From an uncultured delta proteobacterium (GTDB taxonomy: Bacteria; Desulfobacterota; Syntrophorhabdia; Syntrophorhabdales; Syntrophorhabdaceae): 12,779 bases of DNA. The number at the start of each line of letters is the position of its first letter. Positions within the stretch are counted from its first letter, which is position 1. A program made the translations under genes and the position numbers. Under the pieces are notes generated by a model. The model saw only the letters and a list, made by a program, of their open reading frames with translations. It searched no databases and was not told where the DNA came from. Of the stretch, positions 7,097-12,779 are shown piece by piece. The DNA is taken from contig CAIQJW010000005.1 in NCBI GenBank assembly GCA_903872255.1, positions 1-12,779 of the forward strand, read 5' to 3'.

Positions 7097-7953
7097 TATT
7101 GTTTGACCCCCTTCACAAATGTTTCCATCTCCTGGAAGGTTGGCCTGTAATCATTGGGGATCGACCTGCGCGCGAATTCAACGGATACGATGGGATTAAA
7201 TCCTTTGGCAAGGGATATGATACCCGACTTAATGGCTTCATAGACCTTGGATTCCTCTTCAGCGGCAAGGTCGAGGTTTGTAGCGAGGGGCTGGATAAAA
7301 CCATATGATAGAAAAATACCGAGAAAGGTACCGACCAGCGCTACGGCGACCTTTTGGCCAATCTCTTCGGGTGGGCCGGTGATCGCCTGCATCGTGATTA
7401 CGATGCCAAGGACCGCGGCCACGATCCCCAGGCCCGGCATCGAATCACCGATCTTCTGCAGGATCATCCCGGGCTGCGCGCCTTCCTGGTGATGCGTATC
7501 GATATCGAGGTCCATAAGGCTTTCTATATCGTGCGGCGCGATCCCTCCCAGAACGATGAGCCGGAATGTGTCCGTCATAAACGAGATGATGTGATGATTC
7601 TTAGTTATATTTGGGTATTTGGCGAATATCTTGCTCTGGTCAGGATGTTCGATGTGTGATTCGAGTGCAATAAGCCCGTCCTTGCGGGTGACCTGGAAGA
7701 TCTCGTACATTAGCTTCAAAAGATCGAGATAGAGCTGGCGGTTTATGCTGCCGCCCTTGAGCGATGCGATCGACTTTGAAATGATCTTCATGAGGAGCTT
7801 CTTGGGGGCCGAGATGAGCATGGCGCCGAAGGCGGCACCGCCGATTATGAGAAATTCGACGGGTTGAACGATCACCTTTAAAGGCCCGCCTTCCAGGACG
7901 AACCCCCCGAAAACTGATAAAATGACGATAACCGAGCCTATCAGGACAAACAT
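7096..7953 (-). CDS. motA: Flagellar motor stator protein MotA
   Basis: MotA forms the membrane ring of the stator around MotB and transmits torque to the rotor protein FliG. The protein has 285 residues with four hydrophobic segments: about 2-20, 30-48, 172-192 and 202-222. The torque residues are at exactly the E. coli numbering: Arg90 and Glu98 in the cytoplasmic loop (TRKDGLIALESH). The channel prolines are Pro173 (DSMPGLG) and Pro222 (FIQPLA). The start ATG at 7953 has only a weak SD-like GGA nearby. A candidate sigma-28 promoter lies about 90 bases upstream, and motB and a response regulator follow with 1-nt overlaps. Confidence 0.96.
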   Translation of the reverse strand: MFVLIGSVIVILSVFGGFVLEGGPLKVIVQPVEFLIIGGAAFGAMLISAPKKLLMKIISKSIASLKGGSINRQLYLDLLKLMYEIFQVTRKDGLIALESHIEHPDQSKIFAKYPNITKNHHIISFMTDTFRLIVLGGIAPHDIESLMDLDIDTHHQEGAQPGMILQKIGDSMPGLGIVAAVLGIVITMQAITGPPEEIGQKVAVALVGTFLGIFLSYGFIQPLATNLDLAAEEESKVYEAIKSGIISLAKGFNPIVSVEFARRSIPNDYRPTFQEMETFVKGVKQ

Positions 7954-8039
7954 TGTTTTATTCCAGGTCCTTCATACCTTTTTCTCAATGGCACCTTAGG
8001 ACAGGTATGGTCGTGACACTCCACCCGTCAGTATAGAAA

Positions 8040-8066
8040 TTATCGGTCGCTGAATGAAAAATATTA
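8040..8066 (-). promoter_or_regulatory. Sigma-28 (FliA)-type promoter upstream of motA
   Basis: The minus strand reads TAATATTT (8066-8059), then an 11-nt spacer, then ACCGATAA (8047-8040). The FliA consensus is TAAAGTTT-N11-GCCGATAA, so the match is 6/8 and 7/8 with exact spacing. It sits between pyrC and motA on the correct strand, leaving a leader of about 80 nt. Location, strand and spacing fit late flagellar control of motA-motB-response regulator. Confidence 0.72.
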
Positions 8067-8098
8067 AGTTGCGATAAGAAAATAATAGCAGGAAGGTC

Positions 8099-9379
8099 TT
8101 ATTTCAGCTCGTTAAAAACTATTTTACCGCTGACCATGGTAAATAGGTTCTTCCCCTTGAGGGCATTTCCGTGAAACGGTGTGTTCCTGCCTTTCGATAC
8201 AAATGAGTTTCGGTCCACGGTCCATTCGATGTCAGGGTCAAAGATAATAATGTCGGCAGGCGCTCCCTCGGCGATTGTTCCTGAATTGATGCCGAGAAGC
8301 TTCGCCGGGTTCGCCGTCATCTTCTCGAGGAGTGCTGGCATATCGAGCACGCCTTCACGGACAAGGCCAAGCGACAAAGCGAAAGCGGTCTCGAACCCGG
8401 AAATGCCAAATGCGGCAAGATCGAATTCAACGTCTTTCGACGTAATTTCGTGCGGAGCATGGTCCGTGGCAATAATGTCGATTATGCCTTTACGAAGCCC
8501 TTCTTTGATGGCCTCCACATCCTTTTTCGAACGCAGAGGGGGGTTAACCTTGGTATTCGTGTCGAAGGCAAGGGTCGCTTCATCGGTCAGGGAAAAATAG
8601 TGCGGGCACGTATCACATGTGACCTTTCGAAACATTTTGCGCGCCGCTTCAATGATCTCGACACTGCCGCCAGATGATATATGGGTAATATGGATGGGCG
8701 CATTGACATACCGGGCTATCGCGATATCTCTTTGGACCATTAGCTCTTCTGCAATAGCCGGTATTCCTTCGAGCCCGTTCAAAAGGGAAGCTGTTCCTTC
8801 ATGTATATACCCCCCGGACAGCGTATCGTCTTCACAATGGGAAATGACGGGCAGTTTGAAGATCTTTGCATATTCAAGCGCCTTGCGCATGAGCCCGGCA
8901 TTGCTGACGGACCTGCCGTCGTCGGATAGCGCGATAATGCCTGCAGAAAACATCTCTCCGATCTCTGCAAGCTCTTCGCCTTTTAAACCCCTGGTTATAG
9001 CCCCGCAGGGCAGGACCTTGCATTTACCTTCGGCACGGGCTTTGTCAATAATGAATTCCGTGACGCTTCGGCTGTCGTTCACGGGGTCCGTGTTGGCCAT
9101 GCATACGACCGTCGTGAACCCTCCCCGTATTGCAGCGCTCGTGCCTGTCAGGATCGTTTCCTTGTATTCAAAACCGGGTTCACGCAGATGGCAGTGTACA
9201 TCGATAAGGCCTGGGGCGACAATGCGGCCCGCAGCGTTCACGACCTGTACCTTGCCGTCTGTTTTCTTTATCGTATCCGAGATCTCCTGGATGACCGAAT
9301 CCTCTACGAGGATATCAAAAATACCGTCCCGGGAAGTCTTCGGGTCGATGATGCGTCCGCCCCGTATCAATGTTCTCAT
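8099..9379 (-). CDS. pyrC: Dihydroorotase, class I (third step of pyrimidine synthesis)
   Basis: Cyclises carbamoyl-aspartate to dihydroorotate; a zinc-dependent amidohydrolase of the cytoplasm. The metal ligands are present: His62 and His64 (DVHCHLREPGFEYKET), Asp153 or Asp154 (LSDDGRS), His180 (ISHCED), His233 (ITHISS) and catalytic Asp306 (ATDHAPH). The protein uses aspartate rather than carboxylated lysine as bridging ligand, as in the Aquifex-type class I enzymes. It has 426 residues, normal length. The ATG overlaps the pyrB stop by 4 nt (ATGA). In Aquifex the class I dihydroorotase physically associates with aspartate carbamoyltransferase, and adjacency here is compatible with that. It is the last gene of the cluster; no clear terminator follows. 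Confidence 0.96.
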   Translation of the reverse strand: MRTLIRGGRIIDPKTSRDGIFDILVEDSVIQEISDTIKKTDGKVQVVNAAGRIVAPGLIDVHCHLREPGFEYKETILTGTSAAIRGGFTTVVCMANTDPVNDSRSVTEFIIDKARAEGKCKVLPCGAITRGLKGEELAEIGEMFSAGIIALSDDGRSVSNAGLMRKALEYAKIFKLPVISHCEDDTLSGGYIHEGTASLLNGLEGIPAIAEELMVQRDIAIARYVNAPIHITHISSGGSVEIIEAARKMFRKVTCDTCPHYFSLTDEATLAFDTNTKVNPPLRSKKDVEAIKEGLRKGIIDIIATDHAPHEITSKDVEFDLAAFGISGFETAFALSLGLVREGVLDMPALLEKMTANPAKLLGINSGTIAEGAPADIIIFDPDIEWTVDRNSFVSKGRNTPFHGNALKGKNLFTMVSGKIVFNELK

Positions 9380-10299
9380 GCTTCACCGCCTATCAGGAGG
9401 TAAAGGATGGCCATTCTCACTGCAACGCCGTTTTCAACCTGGTCGAGAATGACCGATGAGGGGCCGTCGGCGACCTCGTCCGTTATCTCGATACCCCGGT
9501 TCATAGGGCCCGGATGCATGATGATCACGTCATTTGCGGCCATATCGACGTGTCTTTTCGTAAGGCCGTACAAGGTTGAATATTCCTTTGTCGAGGGTAT
9601 GTATTTTGTACCCCCGCGTTCCTTTTGTATCCTGAGCATCATGATGACATCTGCTTTCCTGACTGCCGTTTTCAGGTCGTATTCAACACGCACGCCGAGT
9701 GTTTCGATATAGGGAGGGATCATGGTCGGAGGCCCGCAGCAGATGACCTCATTTCCGAAGTTCTTAAGGGAAAATATGTTGGAACGTGCAACCCTGCTAT
9801 GGGCTATATCGCCTACTATTACAATACGAAGGCCGTTGATCCTTCCTTTTTTTTCCCGCATCGTGTAGAGGTCGAGAAGGGCCTGGGTGGGATGCTCATG
9901 GGAGCCGTCACCACCGTTGATTATTGACGAATCGAGGATACCGGCCAGCATATGCGGCGCTCCGGGCATACTATGGCGGATCACGATCGCATCAGGCCTC
10001 ATGGATTCAAGGTTTCTGGCCGTGTCCTTCAGGCTTTCGCCTTTCGTTGAGCTGCTTGTGCTTGATGATATGTTTATCGTGTCAGCGCTTAAGCGTTTTG
10101 CGGCGATCTCGAACGATGTGCGGGTGCGGGTGCTCGGTTCATAAAAGAGCGTTATGACCGTCTTGCCCCGCAGTGTGGGAACTTTTTTTATCTCTCTCCT
10201 GGAAATGTCCTTGAAGGATTCGGCGGTATCAAGAATAAAAAGCATCTCCTCTTTTGAGAGGTCACGGATATCGAGGAGATCTTTTCTTTTCCAGTTCAT
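9376..10299 (-). CDS. pyrB: Aspartate carbamoyltransferase catalytic subunit
   Basis: Joins carbamoyl phosphate and aspartate in the committed step of pyrimidine synthesis. The carbamoyl-phosphate site FYEPSTRTRTSFE (residues 52-64) and the Ser/Lys loop in SSTKGESLKD are intact. HPTQALLDLY and the C-terminal MHPGPMNRGIEI aspartate-binding segment are also present. The 307-residue length is normal. I chose the ATG at 10299, which overlaps the pyrR stop by 1 nt (TGATG). A TTG one codon earlier is also in frame but is the less usual start. No regulatory subunit gene pyrI is seen nearby, so allosteric control of the E. coli kind is not indicated. Confidence 0.95.
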   Translation of the reverse strand: MNWKRKDLLDIRDLSKEEMLFILDTAESFKDISRREIKKVPTLRGKTVITLFYEPSTRTRTSFEIAAKRLSADTINISSSTSSSTKGESLKDTARNLESMRPDAIVIRHSMPGAPHMLAGILDSSIINGGDGSHEHPTQALLDLYTMREKKGRINGLRIVIVGDIAHSRVARSNIFSLKNFGNEVICCGPPTMIPPYIETLGVRVEYDLKTAVRKADVIMMLRIQKERGGTKYIPSTKEYSTLYGLTKRHVDMAANDVIIMHPGPMNRGIEITDEVADGPSSVILDQVENGVAVRMAILYLLIGGEA

Positions 10300-10829
10300 C
10301 AAGTCTTTACGATCACCACTTCTTCTTTGCCGTCTATCTCGCTCATCCTCACGAGGATTTCCTCGTCCTCATTGACCGGGCAGACTATTCCCGCATAGTC
10401 GGGATGTATGGGCAGTTCACGTTCGCCCCGGTCAACCAGGACGGCGAGTTGTATCTTTTTTGGCCTTCCCAGGTCCATTATCGCGTCAATGGCCGCCCGG
10501 GTGGTTCGCCCCGTATGGAGAACATCGTCGACGAGGATAACGGTCATATTATTGACATCGAAGGGTATCTCGGTCTTCTTTACCTCGGGCCATTTCAGTT
10601 TGGATATATCGTCCCGGTACAGAGTTATATCCAGGACCCCAAAGGGCAGCATGGTTCCTTCAACGTTCCTTATTTTGTCCTGGATCCGATTGGCGAGATA
10701 GATGCCGCGCGTTCTGATGCCGATCAGGCTCAAGCCTTTCGAGCCTTCGTTCTTCTCCAGTATCTCGTGCGTGATCCGCGTTATCGTGCGCTCCACCGCT
10801 TTTTTATCAAGGATGACCTTTTTTTTCAT
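10299..10829 (-). CDS. pyrR: Bifunctional pyr regulator / uracil phosphoribosyltransferase PyrR
   Basis: A type I phosphoribosyltransferase of the PyrR family. In Bacillus it binds pyr mRNA in a UMP-dependent way and causes attenuation, and it also makes UMP from uracil and PRPP. The PRPP-binding motif VILVDDVLHTGRT spans residues 97-109, and SLIGIRTRG (34-42) plus LYRDD (70-74) match family positions. The product is 176 residues. It starts with ATG immediately after the ferredoxin stop (TAGATG), without an obvious SD, so translational coupling is likely. I did not find a convincing PyrR-binding loop (ARUCCNGNGAGGYU) upstream of the cluster, so an RNA-regulatory role is inferred from family only. 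Confidence 0.93.
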   Translation of the reverse strand: MKKKVILDKKAVERTITRITHEILEKNEGSKGLSLIGIRTRGIYLANRIQDKIRNVEGTMLPFGVLDITLYRDDISKLKWPEVKKTEIPFDVNNMTVILVDDVLHTGRTTRAAIDAIMDLGRPKKIQLAVLVDRGERELPIHPDYAGIVCPVNEDEEILVRMSEIDGKEEVVIVKT

Positions 10830-11009
10830 CTAATCGTCAAAATAAATGGCAGTCGATTCACAGTGCTCCATGCAGGCCCCGCATTCGATGCAATCTTGAG
10901 GAACCGCAACGATCACAGTACCTTGCTCTACCGCAAACACCTCATAGGGACATACCGAAATACATTCCCCGCATTGCGTGCATGCTGATCGTGAGATATA
11001 CGGGCGCAC
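10830..11009 (-). CDS. Small 2x[4Fe-4S] ferredoxin, GTG start
   Basis: A 59-residue electron carrier. Two cluster-binding motifs are visible, CTQCGECISVCP (residues 10-21) and CIECGACMEHCE (about 40-51). The second lacks the usual proline after its fourth cysteine. The rest follows the bacterial-type ferredoxin fold (YEVFAVEQG between motifs, TAIYFDD at the C-terminus). The frame is closed upstream by a stop at 11021-11019, and no ATG precedes the first motif, so GTG at 11009 is the only reasonable start; no SD is evident. It is the first gene of a tight cluster with pyrR, pyrB and pyrC, abutting pyrR with zero spacing. Its redox partner is unknown. A link to dihydroorotate oxidation is possible, but no pyrD or pyrK lies in the window. 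Confidence 0.88.
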   Translation of the reverse strand: MRPYISRSACTQCGECISVCPYEVFAVEQGTVIVAVPQDCIECGACMEHCESTAIYFDD

Positions 11010-11020
11010 TTGCTGATACT

Positions 11021-11049
11021 ACTATAGAAAGTTTTATCGAAAAAAGCAA
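11021..11049 (-). promoter_or_regulatory. Candidate sigma-70 promoter of the ferredoxin-pyrRBC cluster
   Basis: The minus strand reads TTGCTT (11049-11044), a 17-nt spacer, then TATAGT (11026-11021), 5/6 to the -10 consensus. Transcription would start near 11014, only about five bases before the GTG start. The ferredoxin message would then be almost leaderless, which agrees with the lack of an SD. Confidence 0.5.
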
Positions 11050-11124
11050 CCCGGAAGATAGGAGGAATGACCACATTTTTTGCTTACTTTATCACCTGGA
11101 ATTGGCTATATATATGTGTAAGCT

Positions 11125-11146
11125 CTTTTAAATCATGAATTAAAAG
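11125..11146. promoter_or_regulatory. 22-nt palindrome abutting the ribosome binding site (operator or SD-sequestering hairpin)
   Basis: Arms CTTTTAA (11125-11131) and TTAAAAG (11140-11146) are perfect inverted repeats around ATCATGAA, whose core TCATGA is itself palindromic. Ten of eleven positions are symmetric about 11135/11136. The right arm runs directly into the GGGGA ribosome binding site of the gene starting at 11158. Confidence 0.55.
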
Positions 11147-11157
11147 GGGATGGTATC

Positions 11158-11391
11158 ATGAAGAGATGTATCTTGTTGTCTGCCTTTTTATTAGTTTCAC
11201 TGTTTACGGCGTCAGTGAGTCTCGGCGCCGACGACCTGAAGATAACCAAGGATAAGGATGGGACCACCTGGTCGGTCGGTTCCGACGAGTCGCGTGATAA
11301 GAGGCGGGCCGAGGAGGAACGGGATAAGGACCGGGCATGGGATATGCTCCAGAACCAGTCGATAATTTTGGATAAGCGGACTACCAAATAA
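11158..11391 (+). CDS. Small secreted, highly charged protein, function unknown
   Basis: I do not recognise a family. The 77-residue product opens with a typical signal peptide: basic MKR, hydrophobic core about 4-18, and a likely cleavage after Ala24 (SVSLGA/DD). The mature 53 residues are strongly charged, with a run dense in Arg, Lys, Glu and Asp (about 45-58), predicted helical, and no cysteines. The only Cys (residue 4) lies inside the signal peptide, so a lipoprotein is not indicated. The ribosome binding site AGGGGA lies about seven bases before the ATG. An NtrC-type response regulator starts 2 nt after its stop, so the two are probably co-transcribed. The palindrome at 11125-11146 may control this pair. 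Confidence 0.75.
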   Translation: MKRCILLSAFLLVSLFTASVSLGADDLKITKDKDGTTWSVGSDESRDKRRAEEERDKDRAWDMLQNQSIILDKRTTK

Positions 11392-11393
11392 CT

Positions 11394-12779
11394 ATGGAAA
11401 AAGGCAGGATCATAATTGTTGAGGATGAAGAAAATATTCTCAACATGCTCACAGAGTTCTTAAGCTCCAACGGTTACGAGGTCGATCCGTTCAACGACAG
11501 CCGTAAAGCCCTCTCTGCATTGAAGAATAACGGCTATCACGTGCTGATCACCGATCTCATGATGCCGAAGGTCGATGGGCTTCAGCTCATTAATTTCATT
11601 CAGAAAGAATATATTGACACACTCGGTATCGTCATGACGGGCTACGGCAGTATGGAGAGCGCCATAACCGCCATGCGCTGCGGGGCATTCGATTATGTCC
11701 TTAAACCGTTCAAGTTCGAAGAGGTCCTCGCCACTATTGATTCTGCGATCTATTATTATAATCTGCTCAAGAGCGACAACATCCCGAAGGGACTTACCCT
11801 GAAGGCCAATCTTCTGAGACGGTACTCAGAGAGTAAGATGGTCCGGGAGAATACGATCCTGAGGTCCGTATTAAAGGACAAGTATAGATTCGAGAATATC
11901 ATCGGCATCAGCTTTCCGATGCAGAAAGTCTTCGAAATGATAGAACGGGTCGCGGATACCAACGCCACCGTGCTTATCACCGGTGAGAGCGGTGTGGGAA
12001 AGGAACTTGTTGCACGGGCCATCCATTATAATTCTTCCAAGCGGGATAATCCCCTGGTCGTCGTTAACTGTGCCGCCATTCCCGAAACGCTTCTCGAAAG
12101 TGAGCTTTTCGGCTATGAAAAAGGCGCGTTCACCGGGGCTGTGACATCCCGGATGGGAAGATTTGAACTCGCGGCCGGAGGGTCTATCTTTTTGGATGAG
12201 ATCGGCGACATGAGCTTCAACCTCCAGGTCAAGCTCTTAAGGGTATTGCAGGAGAAATCTTTCGAACGTATCGGCGGGGGAAAGACCATAAAGGTGGATA
12301 TCCGGATAATCGCCGCCACGAACCGTAAGCTTGAGGAGCTCGTTAAGGAGGGAAAGTTCCGGGACGACCTGTATTATCGGCTCAATGTCGTACCGATCGA
12401 GATCCCTCCATTGCGGGACCGGCGGCAGGATGTTCCGCTTCTCATAAATTATTTCCTTGAGCAGTCAAACAGGATCAATTCTGCCCTCATAGAAGGTTTT
12501 TCGGAAGAGGCGATGAAAGCGCTTATGGAATACAGTTTCCCCGGAAATGTCCGGGAACTGCAGAATATCATCGAACGGATGGTGGTTCTGAAAAGAAGCG
12601 GCCATATCGATATAGAAGACCTTCCCGAGAAATATTACAGCAATGAAAGGGAGGAGACGGCGTCCCGGCCCGATGCCGATATTGATATCGACAGAGGATA
12701 CGATACGCTGGTTTCCGAATTTGAAAAAACGCTCATCATGAAAGCCCTGAATGAAACTCAAGGCGTGAAAAGCAGGGCG
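11394..12779 (+). CDS. NtrC-family sigma-54-dependent response regulator, 3' partial
   Basis: A two-component transcription activator; 462 codons are visible and the frame is open at the window edge. The receiver domain (1-120) carries Asp11/Glu12, phosphoacceptor Asp54 (LITDLMMPKVDG), Thr82 and Lys104, the same numbers as in NtrC. A linker (about 125-170) leads to the AAA+ domain with Walker A GESGVGKE (197-204), the sigma-54 contact loop GAFTGA (244-249), Walker B SIFLDEIGD (264-272) and the arginine-finger segment FRDDLYYRLN (from about 322). The Fis-type DNA-binding domain is just beginning (LIMKALNETQGVKSRA) and lies beyond the window. The start ATG is 2 nt after the preceding stop, with no strong SD, suggesting coupling. 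No histidine kinase is in the window, so the signal and targets are unknown. Confidence 0.95.
   Translation, partial: MEKGRIIIVEDEENILNMLTEFLSSNGYEVDPFNDSRKALSALKNNGYHVLITDLMMPKVDGLQLINFIQKEYIDTLGIVMTGYGSMESAITAMRCGAFDYVLKPFKFEEVLATIDSAIYYYNLLKSDNIPKGLTLKANLLRRYSESKMVRENTILRSVLKDKYRFENIIGISFPMQKVFEMIERVADTNATVLITGESGVGKELVARAIHYNSSKRDNPLVVVNCAAIPETLLESELFGYEKGAFTGAVTSRMGRFELAAGGSIFLDEIGDMSFNLQVKLLRVLQEKSFERIGGGKTIKVDIRIIAATNRKLEELVKEGKFRDDLYYRLNVVPIEIPPLRDRRQDVPLLINYFLEQSNRINSALIEGFSEEAMKALMEYSFPGNVRELQNIIERMVVLKRSGHIDIEDLPEKYYSNEREETASRPDADIDIDRGYDTLVSEFEKTLIMKALNETQGVKSRA

Noticed and set aside
7973..8009. 7-nt inverted repeat CATACCT/AGGTATG in the motA leader
   Set aside because: Short stem with a 23-nt loop and no T run; chance occurrence is plausible.
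8619..9452. 277-codon open frame on the plus strand
   Set aside because: Antisense to pyrC, which has all its metal ligands in the other strand; no domain seen.
10300..10302. TTG one codon upstream as the pyrB start
   Set aside because: In frame, but the adjacent ATG overlapping the pyrR stop as TGATG is the commoner arrangement; the difference is one residue.
10254..10988. 244-codon open frame on the plus strand
   Set aside because: Antisense to pyrR and the ferredoxin gene, both of which have clear motifs on the minus strand.
11038..11088. Attenuator-like hairpin in the pyr leader (AAGCAA ... TTGCTT followed by T run, minus strand)
   Set aside because: Only a 6-bp AT-rich stem with a loop of about 30 nt, and the second arm doubles as the likely -35 element; too weak to call.

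Overview
The window reads as a compact chromosomal segment of a flagellated Gram-negative-type bacterium from a deep-branching lineage. By eye it is roughly half GC. Three things suggest this: a multidomain DHH-CBS tRNA nucleotidyltransferase of the kind known from Aquifex and Geobacter-like bacteria, MotA/MotB with a candidate sigma-28 promoter, and an NtrC-type sigma-54 activator. Nitrospirota, Desulfobacterota or Omnitrophota would all fit, and the sequence alone does not decide between them. I see no phage, transposase, CRISPR array or defence cassette. No stretch longer than about 300 bases lacks a gene.

Layout. Plus strand, 3-3818: the 3' part of a tRNA nucleotidyltransferase gene, then scpA (chromosome condensation) overlapping it by 4 nt, then sppA (membrane signal-peptide peptidase). 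A short intergenic patch, 3819-4038, holds a heptamer-repeat cluster, a perfect GAAA-loop hairpin repeat and a tRNA-Leu(CAG) on the minus strand. Next comes ribF (FMN/FAD synthesis, plus strand), which runs convergently into a minus-strand operon motA-motB-response regulator. Both convergent genes end inside copies of the same 7-nt repeat, which supplies both stop codons.

Minus strand, 11009-8099: a tight cluster of a 59-residue 2x[4Fe-4S] ferredoxin (GTG start), pyrR, pyrB and pyrC. Its junctions are 0-nt spacing, a 1-nt overlap and a 4-nt overlap. It encodes two consecutive steps of pyrimidine synthesis, carbamoyl-aspartate and then dihydroorotate, with a PRPP-binding regulator/UPRTase. The motAB operon starts downstream on the same strand, with its own sigma-28-like promoter in the 145-nt gap.

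Plus strand, 11158-12779: divergent from the pyr cluster lies a small secreted, highly charged protein, followed after 2 nt by an NtrC-family response regulator that runs off the window end.

Most genes are ordinary housekeeping. The points that deserve a second look are the heptamer repeat that terminates convergent genes, the degenerate HD-GYP response regulator locked to motAB, the ferredoxin leading a pyr cluster that apparently has no PyrR leader, and a 22-nt palindrome abutting the ribosome binding site of the small secreted protein gene.
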